Part shown: in pieces, positions 45,534 through 54,361 of the stretch
Layout: each line of letters starts with the position of its first letter
Position numbering within the stretch: position 1 is the first letter of the stretch
Origin: Herbaspirillum aquaticum
GTDB taxonomy: Bacteria; Pseudomonadota; Gammaproteobacteria; Burkholderiales; Burkholderiaceae_D
Direction: 5' to 3'
Assembly (NCBI RefSeq): GCF_002213425.1
Contig: NZ_NJGV01000029.1
Location: 1 to 64,000, forward strand
DNA length: 64,000 nucleotides
Made by a program: the position numbers and the translations under genes
The notes under the pieces: model-generated
What the model was told of the DNA's origin: nothing
The model's input: only the letters and a program-made list of their open reading frames with translations
The model's database searches: none

Positions 45534-46488
45534 TGCCGTCGCCGACCGCCTCTTGCAGGCGCAGCAGTTTGTCGTGAACCTGGGTCGGCAACCCTTGCCA
45601 CAGGCTCCTGGCGCTCAGGTGCATGGTCTGGGTCCAGTCCTGCCAGTCTTCGCCGGCCACCTGATACAGCTCGGGGAAATCGTGCGGTGCCAGCTGCAGG
45701 TGCGGCAGCGCCCGGGCGATCTTGGGCAGGGCCGCCTCGGCGACCTGGGGCGTGCCGCAGCCCAGTTCGGCCATGGCGGCCGACAGGTACAGGGTCCAGA
45801 TGATTTCCAGCGGGCGCGGCACCGGCCATTCCTGCGGCAGGGGCGGCGCTTCGTAGTGCAGCACGGCGTCGCAGAAGAGTTCCGGAATCTTCCAGTCCTG
45901 CATCAGGGCTGCTGCGATATTGAGGTGGTTGAAGCCGAACAGCGACTGCTCCATCGCCAGTTGACCAGAAGGCTCCAGCGGGCGCGTCAGCAGCGACGAG
46001 TAGCCGGCCGGATGGGCCGAGGCCAGGGTCAGCCTGCCGATGTTGGCCAGCAGACCCGTGGTGAACATTTCTCCCAGGGGAGCCACGCGCGTGTGGCTGC
46101 TGATGGCCTGGGCGCTGCAGGCCATGGCGAAGCTGTGCGCCCAGAAGGCCGGCAGCTTGAAGTTCGCGCAGGAGGCGGGGGCCGTGGTCTCTGCGAGCGA
46201 CAGCGCCAGGGCAAGCTGGCGCACGGCCTGCAGGCCGACCAGCAGCATGCTGTCCATGCTGACCGAGGCAATCGGGCGCACGCGGTCGGCATTGAGTACG
46301 TTGACGATGCGGATGATGCGTCCGGACAGGGCCGGGTCGCCCTGGACCAGATGGATCAGTTCATGCATGTCGGGATCATCCTGCGCACACATGCGCATGA
46401 TGGTCAGGCGCACCCCCCCCGGCGAAGGCAGGGCTTGCGCGCTCCTGAGCTTCTCGAACAGGGTGGGTTCAACAAAGGTGAGCATCAT
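45520..46488 (-). CDS. HDOD-domain signalling protein
   Basis: A 322-residue cytoplasmic protein with an HDOD domain (about residues 15-215: ELIHLVQGDPALSGRIIRIVN, GLQAVRQLALALSLAE, FWAHSFAMACSAQAI, FTTGLLANIGRLTLA). HDOD domains are HD-superfamily folds that usually lack catalytic metal residues and act in signalling. The ATGATG start overlaps the stop of the HD-GYP gene (ATGA), so translation is coupled. Function is likely regulatory within this four-gene module. Confidence 0.85.
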   Translation of the reverse strand: MMLTFVEPTLFEKLRSAQALPSPGGVRLTIMRMCAQDDPDMHELIHLVQGDPALSGRIIRIVNVLNADRVRPIASVSMDSMLLVGLQAVRQLALALSLAETTAPASCANFKLPAFWAHSFAMACSAQAISSHTRVAPLGEMFTTGLLANIGRLTLASAHPAGYSSLLTRPLEPSGQLAMEQSLFGFNHLNIAAALMQDWKIPELFCDAVLHYEAPPLPQEWPVPRPLEIIWTLYLSAAMAELGCGTPQVAEAALPKIARALPHLQLAPHDFPELYQVAGEDWQDWTQTMHLSARSLWQGLPTQVHDKLLRLQEAVGDGNAAA

Positions 46489-47522
46489 TTGCTGTCCTGG
46501 TTGCGGTTGTAGATGTCGACCACTTCCTCCCATCCGGCAAAGAAGGCCTCTACACAGCGCGGATCGAAGTGGCTGCCCGCATTGTCGCGCAGATAACGGG
46601 CGGCGTCTTCCAGGCTCCAGCCTTTTTTGTAGGGACGCGAGGAGGTCAGCGCGTCGAACACGTCGGCCACCGCCACGATGCGCCCGTAGAGCGGGATATC
46701 TTCGCCCTTGAGCGCATTGGGATAGCCGCTGCCATCCCATTTCTCATGGTGCGTCTCGGCGATCCGGGAGGCTGTCTGCAGCAGCGCTGACGGGCTGGCG
46801 CGCAGGATGTCGGCGCCGATCTGGGCGTGCAGGCGCATGACCTTCAGTTCTTCTTCGTCCAGCCGTCCGGGCTTGAGCAGGATGTGGTCGGGGATGCCCA
46901 TCTTGCCGATGTCGTGCATGGGGGAGGCGGCCAGCAGCAGGTCCTGCTCCTCCTTGGGCAAGCCGAGATGGGCGGCGATGATGCGGGTGTAGTTGGACAT
47001 GCGCACCAGGTGTTCGCCCGTTTCGGGGTCCCGGTAGCCGGCTGCGCGCGCCAGCAGGTCCACCGAATTGAGCGCCAGGCTGGTGCTCTGCTGCGCCTTC
47101 TGTTCCACCTCTTCGGACAGGTGCTCGATCTTCTGGCTCATGGCCAGCTGCGACTTGCGCATGGCCAGCATGTTCTTCACGCGTGCCAGCAGCTCCACCC
47201 TGTTCACCGGCTTGGAGAGGAAGTCATTGGCCGTCATCTGCAGCGCCTTGTGGCGTACTTGCAGCCCCATGTCAGCGGTGATCATGATGACCGGCGTCAT
47301 TTCCTGTCCCGGCATGGCGCGAAAACGCGAGAGGAAGTCCAGGCCATCCATGCCCGGCATCATGTAGTCCAGCAGGATCAGGTCGGGATCGTGGCTACCG
47401 CACCAGTCCAGCGCTTCGAAGGCGTCCGGGCAGGTGCTGATGCTGGTATCCGGCAGTTGCGCCAGCATGTGCGTGAATAGCGACAGATTGGTCTTGTCGT
47501 CGTCGACGATCAGAATCTTCAT
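46485..47522 (-). CDS. Receiver-HD-GYP response regulator (cyclic-di-GMP phosphodiesterase type)
   Basis: A 345-residue protein: receiver at 1-125 with phospho-acceptor Asp52 (LILLDYMMPGMDGL), a coiled-coil linker, then an HD-GYP domain at about 150-340. Catalytic motifs are complete: PMHDIGKMGIPDHILLKPG, ETHHEKWDGSGYP and GRIVAVADVFDALTS. It should hydrolyse cyclic-di-GMP when phosphorylated. It overlaps the hybrid kinase gene by four bases at its start and the HDOD gene at its end. Confidence 0.92.
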   Translation of the reverse strand: MKILIVDDDKTNLSLFTHMLAQLPDTSISTCPDAFEALDWCGSHDPDLILLDYMMPGMDGLDFLSRFRAMPGQEMTPVIMITADMGLQVRHKALQMTANDFLSKPVNRVELLARVKNMLAMRKSQLAMSQKIEHLSEEVEQKAQQSTSLALNSVDLLARAAGYRDPETGEHLVRMSNYTRIIAAHLGLPKEEQDLLLAASPMHDIGKMGIPDHILLKPGRLDEEELKVMRLHAQIGADILRASPSALLQTASRIAETHHEKWDGSGYPNALKGEDIPLYGRIVAVADVFDALTSSRPYKKGWSLEDAARYLRDNAGSHFDPRCVEAFFAGWEEVVDIYNRNQDSK

Positions 47523-49699
47523 GTGTTCCCCCGGCCCCTCTCTTGTATCTGTTCTCGCAAGGCAGCGAAGGCGCGCGCGCACTCTTCGGCCAGCGTACGG
47601 ACTTGCGCCAGGTCCCCCTGGCGTGCCGCGATTTCCATTTGACGTCCGGTCTCGCCCAGCGACTGGATGCCCAGGTTCAGGCAACTGCCCGCCAGCCGGT
47701 GGCCCAGCGCCTGGATCTCGCCCAGCAGCGGATCAGCAGCCTGGCAATGCCGGGCCAGTTCGTCCATCACCGGCGTGGTGTGCTCGATGAACATGTCCAG
47801 CATTTCGCCAGCCAGTGCGGTGTCGTCGCCAAAGAGTTCCTGCAAGCGGCGCTCGTCGAGCACCACCGGCGCCGCGCCGGCATCGCCTTGCGCGGCTGGC
47901 GCGGCCGGCAGGTAGTGCTCCAGCATCGCTGCCAGTTGCGAGCGCAGCAAGGGCTTGGTCAGATAGTCGTCCATACCCGCCTCCAGGCATTGTTCGCGGT
48001 CGCCCGCCATGGCATTGGCGGTCATCGCGACGATGGGGGTATGGGCCAGCTCGCCCTGCAGGCGCCGGATACGGCGCGTGGTTTCGTAGCCATCCAGCAC
48101 CGGCATCTGGCAATCCATCAGGATCAGCGCATAAGCGCGCTGCGCCAGCTTTTCGAGCGCCTCCGCACCGTTGGAGGCGATATCGACCGCGTAGCCCATG
48201 GCATTGAGCTGGTATACCGCCACCTTCTGGTTCATTACGTTGTCTTCCACCAGCAGGAGTTCGTGCTGCTCCTGCCGCCCTTGTTGCCCCTTTTGCGATG
48301 ATTCCCTGATCAGGCGGCCGGAAGGCGCCTGTGCTGGCGCGGCTGCCTTCTCCGCCGGCACCAGATGGACCGCGCGCAGCAATTGCTGCTTGCGCAGCGG
48401 CAACTGCAGCGCTGCCGACGTTAATGTTCCGTCTATATTAAGGCCGTGTACGCCGTGGTCAAGCAGCACGCACGTGACTGCCGGTCTTTCAGCGTGCATG
48501 CGCGCCAGCACCGCCGCCGGTGGCACATCGCGGATCTCGCTGCTGACGATCAGGGTATCGATGCCGCTGGCCGTGGCCGCCGGGCCGGTCAAGGCCGCCA
48601 GGGCGTCGCTGGCGCTGCTGTAACGTACCGTCTCCAATCCTGCGGCGCGCAGGTATTCGTGCAGCATGGCAGCACTGGCATCATGCGTTTCGAGCAGGGC
48701 CACCTGTCGTTTTTTCGCTGCATGCGCGCGCACGGCGAACTGCGCAGGTTGCGCCACGGGAATGCCCAGTTCGAACCAGAAGCAGGAGCCGTTGCCCGGC
48801 GTACTCTCCACGCCGATCTGGCCGCCCATCAGTTCGACCAGGCGCTTGCAGATCGACAGCCCCAGGCCGGTGCCACCGTACTGGCGCGTGACCGAATTGT
48901 CGGCCTGTGAAAACGGTGAGAAGAGCCGGCGCAACGTATCGTCATCCATGCCGATACCACTGTCGCGCACCTCGAAATGCACCCGGCAGTGGTCCCCCGA
49001 GACATGTAGCGCCTGGACCCGCAGCAGCACTTCACCCACGTGGGTGAACTTGAGCGCATTGCCCAGCAGGTTCAGGAGCACCTGGCGGATGCGTCCGGGG
49101 TCTCCCAGCAGCCGCAGCGGCAGGCGCGGATCCACATGGGCCAGCAAGCGCACGCGCTTCTCGCGGGCCTTGAAGGAGAGCGCTTCGGTGCTGGCCTCCA
49201 CCACTTCCAGCAGATCGAACTCGACCACGGCGATATCCATCTTGCCGACATCGATCTTGGAAAAATCCAGCACGTCATTGACGATGCCCAGCAAGGCATG
49301 GGCCGAATCCTCGATCGCCTTGGCGAACTCGGCCTGCTGCGTATCCAGGCGAGTGCTGCGCAACAGGCCTGCCATGCCCAGCACCGCATTCATGGGGGTG
49401 CGGATTTCATGGCTCATGGTCGAGAGAAAGGCGCCGCGCGTGAGCATGGCCTGGTCGGCCGCTTCCTTGGCCAGCACCAGGTTGCGCGCGGCGCGCTGGT
49501 TGTCGCGCAGCAGGCGCAGCAGGATCAGTGCGCGCACCAGCCACAACGCCAGCAGACCCAGGATCAGCCAGGCCGGCAGGTCGGTCTGCCACAGCGCGGC
49601 TACCGCCAGAACGGCAAAGCCGGCCTCGGCCAGCGCCAGCAGCAGGCGACCGTCGCGCGGCCGCTGCCGTGCCTGGCTGGGGGTGTGCCCTGGTGTCAC
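47519..49699 (-). CDS. Hybrid histidine kinase with degenerate receiver, receiver and Hpt domain
   Basis: A 726-residue phosphorelay kinase. Two N-terminal helices (LLLALAEAGFAVLAVAALW, AWLILGLLALWLVRALI) have almost no periplasmic part. HisKA follows (TMSHEIRTPMNAVLGMAG), then HATPase (LLNLLGNALKFTHVGE, DSGIGMDD, GGTGLGLSICKRL), a receiver-like segment lacking the phospho-Asp, a true receiver (VEDNVMNQKVAV, LILMDCQMPVLDG) and an Hpt domain with HRLAGSCLNLG. The GTG at 49699 was chosen because GGAG lies just upstream; a TTG at 49750 is also in frame. It heads the four-gene overlapping operon. Confidence 0.88.
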   Translation of the reverse strand: MTPGHTPSQARQRPRDGRLLLALAEAGFAVLAVAALWQTDLPAWLILGLLALWLVRALILLRLLRDNQRAARNLVLAKEAADQAMLTRGAFLSTMSHEIRTPMNAVLGMAGLLRSTRLDTQQAEFAKAIEDSAHALLGIVNDVLDFSKIDVGKMDIAVVEFDLLEVVEASTEALSFKAREKRVRLLAHVDPRLPLRLLGDPGRIRQVLLNLLGNALKFTHVGEVLLRVQALHVSGDHCRVHFEVRDSGIGMDDDTLRRLFSPFSQADNSVTRQYGGTGLGLSICKRLVELMGGQIGVESTPGNGSCFWFELGIPVAQPAQFAVRAHAAKKRQVALLETHDASAAMLHEYLRAAGLETVRYSSASDALAALTGPAATASGIDTLIVSSEIRDVPPAAVLARMHAERPAVTCVLLDHGVHGLNIDGTLTSAALQLPLRKQQLLRAVHLVPAEKAAAPAQAPSGRLIRESSQKGQQGRQEQHELLLVEDNVMNQKVAVYQLNAMGYAVDIASNGAEALEKLAQRAYALILMDCQMPVLDGYETTRRIRRLQGELAHTPIVAMTANAMAGDREQCLEAGMDDYLTKPLLRSQLAAMLEHYLPAAPAAQGDAGAAPVVLDERRLQELFGDDTALAGEMLDMFIEHTTPVMDELARHCQAADPLLGEIQALGHRLAGSCLNLGIQSLGETGRQMEIAARQGDLAQVRTLAEECARAFAALREQIQERGRGNT

Positions 49700-50062
49700 G
49701 AGTTTGTCTCCATGGTTCCCGGTTCCGGTGAATGTTGCACGCCGACGCAAGAAGGCGCAGGCGTTTTGATTGGAATCAATTATAACGAATCGATAATTTA
49801 ATTGCTAAAACTGTTTTATTTGTTTCAGCAGATTGAGTGCGCCTGTGGTCAAAAAGCGGCAGAATGTTGAGCTTGCATTCCAAACAACATCTAGTTTTTT
49901 GCACCAAGAAACCAAGGCGGCCGGGGATTTTTGTTCAGCCTGATGCGATCAATATTGTTATTTTTTCTGTGTAAATTAATTTTATTGATTTATTCGATTA
50001 ATTTATTTAGAGTGACAGTTCACAAAAAACATGCAGTGGCTAACCTCCAAGGAGCCTGCAAG
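49700..50062. other. AT-rich intergenic region
   Basis: About 360 bases, markedly A/T-rich from 49765 to 50035 compared with its neighbours. It holds the minus-strand promoter of the signalling operon and presumably that of the small exported protein. No gene is supported. Confidence 0.6.
49779..49808 (-). promoter_or_regulatory. Promoter of the four-gene signalling operon
   Basis: Minus strand TTAGCA (49808-49803), an 18-base spacer and perfect TATAAT (49784-49779). The leader to the GTG start would be about 70 bases. Confidence 0.5.
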
Positions 50063-50362
50063 ATGAATTCCCCTCTCTCAACGGGTTACACGCGGCTGAG
50101 CCGCCCTGTTTTGCTGCGCTGGATCGCTGCCATGATCTTGCTGACGCTCGGCTGCTGGACCTGGCCGCACCTGCATGCGGCGACCACGGCCAAGCTGGCG
50201 ATCTCGGTGCTGGTGGCCACGCGCTGCAATGTGGTGGTCAGCGTCATCAATGGTGTCGCTGCCGTGTCCAATACCTGTGGCGCGGTGCCCTCCGGCAGTC
50301 CCGACGGGCGTGCATTGCTGCTGGTGAACCAGCAGGAGCGTTCGGTGCTGGTGGTCTACTGA
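50063..50362 (+). CDS. Small exported protein, function unknown
   Basis: A 99-residue product with an N-terminal signal-like helix (LLRWIAAMILLTLGCWTWP, likely cleaved after LHA). The mature part of about 65 residues begins TTAKLAISVLVATRCNVV and has two cysteines (TRCN and NTCG), then an Arg/Val-rich end. The beta-strand pattern with paired Cys recalls spore-coat-U or pilin-like surface proteins, but it is too short for a firm call. CAAGGAG precedes the ATG. It is isolated in an A/T-rich region and convergent with chrA. Confidence 0.65.
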   Translation: MNSPLSTGYTRLSRPVLLRWIAAMILLTLGCWTWPHLHAATTAKLAISVLVATRCNVVVSVINGVAAVSNTCGAVPSGSPDGRALLLVNQQERSVLVVY

Positions 50363-50385
50363 AGCGGGTGGCGCGCCAGCTGCTT

Positions 50386-51630
50386 TCACAGGCCTGCCAG
50401 CGGGGCAAGCGTGGCCGCCAGTACAGCCAGCAGCACAACCGCCCAAGACGGCCACTTGCGCCAGACCAGTGCCGCGAAGGCGACGATGGCAATGAGCAGG
50501 TCGCGCGCGCTGAAGATGGCGCTGGTCCAGACCGGCTGGTAGAGCGCCGCCAGCAGCAGTCCCACGACTGCGGCATTGACGCCAGCCAGCACCGCCTGCA
50601 TCGCGGCCTGGCGACGCACGCCATCCCAGAACGGCAGCAGCCCGGTCACCAGCAGGAACGAGGGCGCAAAGATGGCCAGCAGGCACAGCAGGCCGCCGGC
50701 CACGCCGTTGGGCCAGGAGGACATTACCACCCCCAGATAGGCTGCCAGCGTGAAGAGCGGGCCGGGAATTGCCTGGGCCGCGCCATAGCCGGCCAGGAAG
50801 ACGTCCTTGTTCACCCAGCCCGTGGGTACCAATTCGGCCTGCAACAGCGGCAGCACCACATGCCCGCCCCCGAAGACCAGTGAGCCGACGCGATAGAAGA
50901 TGTTGACCTGCTGCAGCCACGCCGCCGGATAGACCGCAGCCACCAGCGGTATGCCGGCCAGGAGGACGAAGAACAGCAGCAGGCAGGCGCGACCCGTACG
51001 GCGGCTGACCACCAGCGGCAGGTGTTCCTGCAGTGCAACCTGTGGTCCGTGCAGCAGCAGCCGTCCGGCCAGGCCGGCCGCCACGATCACTCCCAGCTGC
51101 ACCAGGCTGCCCTGCAGCTGCCAGGCCGCCAGCGCAGCCAGCATCATGATGGCCAGCCGCACCGGTCCGCGGCACAGTGTCTGCGCCATCCCCCACACCG
51201 CCTGCGCCACGATGGCCACGGCCACGATCTTCAGGCCGTGCACCACGTCCCCGGAGAGCCAATGCGCATCCTCCAGCACCGACAACGCTACCACCATCAG
51301 CAGCAGCGCGGAGGGCAGCGTAAAACCCAGCCAGGCCGCCAGGGCACCACGATAGCTGCCCCGGACCAGGCCGATGGCCAGTCCGACCTGGCTGCTGGAG
51401 GGGCCGGGCAGGAACTGGCACATGGCCACCAGGTCGGCATAGGTCTGTTCGGTCAGCCAGCGCCGCCGTGCCACGAATTCATGGCGGAAGTAGCCGAGAT
51501 GGGCGGCTGGCCCGCCAAAGGAGGTCAGTCCCAGTCGGAGGAAGATCATGAACAGGGACCAGGCAGACTGGCGGGGCGCGCTTGGCAAGGCAGAGTGAGC
51601 GGCGGGTACGGGAGCAGGGGAGGCAGGCAT
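50386..51630 (-). CDS. chrA: Chromate transporter ChrA
   Basis: A 414-residue inner-membrane protein with two CHR domains, the long-chain ChrA form. CHR1 shows LTSFGGPAAHLGYFRHEFV and CQFLPGPSSSQVGLAIG; CHR2 shows LVFGGGHVVLPLLQAELVP and AQAIPGPLFTLAAYLGV. ChrA exports chromate and sulfate-like anions using the proton gradient. The ATG at MPASPAPVP was chosen; further upstream the frame runs through the promoter region. There is no chrB nearby, so regulation is unknown. Confidence 0.9.
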   Translation of the reverse strand: MPASPAPVPAAHSALPSAPRQSAWSLFMIFLRLGLTSFGGPAAHLGYFRHEFVARRRWLTEQTYADLVAMCQFLPGPSSSQVGLAIGLVRGSYRGALAAWLGFTLPSALLLMVVALSVLEDAHWLSGDVVHGLKIVAVAIVAQAVWGMAQTLCRGPVRLAIMMLAALAAWQLQGSLVQLGVIVAAGLAGRLLLHGPQVALQEHLPLVVSRRTGRACLLLFFVLLAGIPLVAAVYPAAWLQQVNIFYRVGSLVFGGGHVVLPLLQAELVPTGWVNKDVFLAGYGAAQAIPGPLFTLAAYLGVVMSSWPNGVAGGLLCLLAIFAPSFLLVTGLLPFWDGVRRQAAMQAVLAGVNAAVVGLLLAALYQPVWTSAIFSARDLLIAIVAFAALVWRKWPSWAVVLLAVLAATLAPLAGL

Positions 51631-51844
51631 GCGGTGGTCGGGGCAGGGTGTCCGGGGAGTCCGGGTGGCGCCTATATTAGAGGCGGCTTGAGGGCGAAAT
51701 GAAGTTTTTTTCATGCTGCCAGCCATTTCATGCGGGATACGCCGCTTTTTCAGTCTGCGCAGGTGATAAAAAAGCCCGATTTTGCCCGGTTCCCCCTTGA
51801 TCTGCGGCAATGCATCCCGATTTGGCGGTTTGGTGCCTGCGCAG

Positions 51845-51853
51845 TGCTAGAAT
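51845..51853 (+). promoter_or_regulatory. Extended -10 promoter of yajC-secDF
   Basis: TGCTAGAAT carries the TGn extension and a good -10 hexamer, 37 bases before the yajC GTG. No clear -35. Confidence 0.5.
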
Positions 51854-51889
51854 GCAGGGCTATTTTTCAATCAACCTTTGGAGCCTTAC

Positions 51890-52222
51890 GTGTTTATTTC
51901 CGACGCATACGCGCAAACGGCCGCAGCAGCCCCTGGTGGCGCGATGGGCAACCTGGCCAGCTTCCTGCCGATCATCCTGATGTTCGTGGTCCTGTATTTC
52001 CTGATGATCCGCCCGCAGATGAAGCGTCAGAAAGAACAGAAAGCCATGATGGACGCACTGGGCAAGGGCGACGAAGTCGTCACCTCCGGTGGTCTCTTGG
52101 GCCGCATCACCAAGGTGGCCGATGGCTACATTACCATCGAAGTCTCCGAAGGCACCGAAGTCATCGTGCAAAAGGGCGCTGTCACCACCCTGCTGCCCAA
52201 GGGCACCATCAAGGGCCTGTAA
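51890..52222 (+). CDS. yajC: Preprotein translocase accessory protein YajC
   Basis: A 110-residue single-helix inner-membrane protein (LPIILMFVVLYFLMIRPQMK) with a small cytoplasmic domain (GDEVVTSGGLLGRITKVADG). It is part of the SecDF-YajC holotranslocon. The GTG start at 51890 has TTTGGAG at good distance; the N-terminus MFISDAYAQ is typical. It leads the yajC-secD-secF unit. Confidence 0.95.
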   Translation: MFISDAYAQTAAAAPGGAMGNLASFLPIILMFVVLYFLMIRPQMKRQKEQKAMMDALGKGDEVVTSGGLLGRITKVADGYITIEVSEGTEVIVQKGAVTTLLPKGTIKGL

Positions 52223-52259
52223 TCGGCCTCACCGGTTGGCCGGCCTGAACCGGCGAACC

Positions 52260-52286
52260 CATGGGCGCATCGCTGATGCGCCCATG
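52260..52286. other. 12-bp hairpin between yajC and secD
   Basis: CATGGGCGCATC/GATGCGCCCATG with loop GCT, a perfect dyad with no T tract. It may set the ratio of yajC to secDF mRNA. Confidence 0.55.
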
Positions 52287-52386
52287 TCGTTAGAACGGCG
52301 CGCAGAAACTTCCGGTTCCTGGCGAGCGTTCTGAACAGGGTGGCAGGTCCCTGCCGCCCTCTCCCGCAAGCAAGAAGCACAAGACC

Positions 52387-54291
52387 ATGAATCGTTACTC
52401 TCTCTGGAAATACGCACTGATCGTCCTGGCCCTGCTGTTCGGCGTGATCTATACCGTCCCGAACTTCTTCGGCGAATCCCCCGCGGTACAGATCAGCAGT
52501 GCCAAGTCGACCCTGAAGGTCGAGCCTGCCGTGGCCGGCCGTGTCGATCAGATCCTGAAACAAGGCAATCTCGGCGCAGAGAGCGTGGCGTTCGACAATG
52601 CCGGTTCGCAGCCGTCGGTGCGTGCCCGCTTTGCCACCACCGACATCCAGTTCAAGGCCAAGGCCCTGCTGGAGAAGGAACTCAACACCGACCCCAGCGA
52701 CCCGACCTACATCGTCGCCTTCAACCTGCTGCCCAACACCCCGCAATGGCTGCAAAGCCTGCACGCCTTCCCGATGTACCTGGGCCTGGACTTGCGCGGC
52801 GGCGTGCACTTCCTGATGCAGGTCGACATCAAGGCGGTCCTGAACAAGCGCTTGCAAGGCATGCAAGCGAGCGTGCGCAGCCTGCTGCGTGACAAGAACA
52901 TCCGCCACAGCGGCATCAACCGCTCCGGCGACAGCATCGAGATTTCCTTCCGCGATGCCGATACCCGCAACAAGGCCCGCGCCGCCCTGGGCGAACTGCA
53001 GGAAATGCTGCTCACCGACGCCGGCAGCGGCGATGACCTCAAGCTCATCGCCACCCTGCGTCCGGAAGCCCTGAAGCAGACCCAGGAAGACGGCGTCAAG
53101 CAGAACATCAGTACCCTGTCCAAGCGCGTCAACGAACTGGGCGTGGCCGAGCCGCTGATCCAGCGCCAGGGCGCCGACCGCATCGTGGTCGAGCTGCCGG
53201 GCGTGCAGGACGTCTCGCGCGCCAAGGACATCATCGGCCGTACCGCCACCCTGGAAGTGCGCATGGTCGATGAGAGCGTGGTGCGCGGCACCGAAGAAAC
53301 CTCGGCCATCCCCTTCGGCTCCGAACTGTTCAAGATCGGCAAGGGCGCGCCCGTGGTCCTGAACAAGGAACCGGTGCTGACCGGCGACTACATCTCCAAC
53401 GCCTCGGCCAGCTTCGATGAAAACCACCAGCCGGCGGTGAGCATCGACTTGAACGGCGATGGCGGCCGCAAGATGCGCGAAGCCACCCGTGACAAGGTCG
53501 GCAAAGCCATGGCCATCGTCCTGTTCGAAAAGGGCAAGGGCGAAGTCCTGACCGTAGCCACCATCCGCTCCGAACTGGGTTCGCGCTTCCAGATCACCGG
53601 CATGGGTTCGCCCGAAGCCGCCAGCGACCTGGCCCTGCTGCTGCGTGCCGGTTCGCTGGCCGCACCGATGGACATCATCGAAGAGCGCACCATCGGCCCG
53701 CAACTGGGTGCCGACAACATCAAGAAGGGCTTTGATTCGGTGCTGTATGGCTTCCTGGCCATGGCCGTCTTCATGGTGATCTACTACCAGCTGTTCGGTT
53801 TCTTCAGCGCCCTGGCGCTGTCGGTGAACGTGCTGCTGCTGGTGGCGCTGCTGTCCACGCTGCAGGTCACGCTGACCCTGCCGGGTATTGCCGCCATCGC
53901 GCTGGCGCTCGGTATGGCGATCGACTCCAACGTGCTGATCAACGAACGCATCCGTGAGGAACTGCGCGCAGGCAATTCGCCGCAGGCAGCCATTGCTGCC
54001 GGTTTCGATCGCGCGTGGGCGACCATCCTGGACTCCAACGTGACCACCCTGATCGCCGGCCTGGCGCTGCTGATCTTCGGTTCCGGCGCGATTCGCGGCT
54101 TTGCCGTGGTGCACTGCCTGGGCATCCTGACCTCGATGTTCTCGGCCGTGTTCTTCTCGCGCGGCGTGGTCAACCTCTGGTATGGCCGCAAGAAGCGCCT
54201 GTCCGGCCTGGCCATCGGCCAGATCTGGAAGCCCGAGGGTGACGTGCTCTCGACCTCCGGCAAGGCACAGGCCAAGCGCGACGCCAAGTAA
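52387..54291 (+). CDS. secD: Protein translocase subunit SecD
   Basis: A 634-residue inner-membrane protein using the proton gradient to pull secreted proteins through SecYEG. Features: N-terminal helix (ALIVLALLFGVIYTVPNFF), LGLDLRGGVHFLMQVD, a large periplasmic domain with GADRIVVELPGVQD, and a C-terminal RND-type block of six helices (MAVFMVIYYQLFGFFSALAL, ALALGMAIDSNVLINERIRE). It lies 70 bases before secF. Confidence 0.98.
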   Translation: MNRYSLWKYALIVLALLFGVIYTVPNFFGESPAVQISSAKSTLKVEPAVAGRVDQILKQGNLGAESVAFDNAGSQPSVRARFATTDIQFKAKALLEKELNTDPSDPTYIVAFNLLPNTPQWLQSLHAFPMYLGLDLRGGVHFLMQVDIKAVLNKRLQGMQASVRSLLRDKNIRHSGINRSGDSIEISFRDADTRNKARAALGELQEMLLTDAGSGDDLKLIATLRPEALKQTQEDGVKQNISTLSKRVNELGVAEPLIQRQGADRIVVELPGVQDVSRAKDIIGRTATLEVRMVDESVVRGTEETSAIPFGSELFKIGKGAPVVLNKEPVLTGDYISNASASFDENHQPAVSIDLNGDGGRKMREATRDKVGKAMAIVLFEKGKGEVLTVATIRSELGSRFQITGMGSPEAASDLALLLRAGSLAAPMDIIEERTIGPQLGADNIKKGFDSVLYGFLAMAVFMVIYYQLFGFFSALALSVNVLLLVALLSTLQVTLTLPGIAAIALALGMAIDSNVLINERIREELRAGNSPQAAIAAGFDRAWATILDSNVTTLIAGLALLIFGSGAIRGFAVVHCLGILTSMFSAVFFSRGVVNLWYGRKKRLSGLAIGQIWKPEGDVLSTSGKAQAKRDAK

Positions 54292-54361
54292 TCATCAGCA
54301 GCACAGCCAGATTTGAGCCGGGCGCCCCGTTGAAGGCGGCGCCGGCACCGAAAGGATAGTG

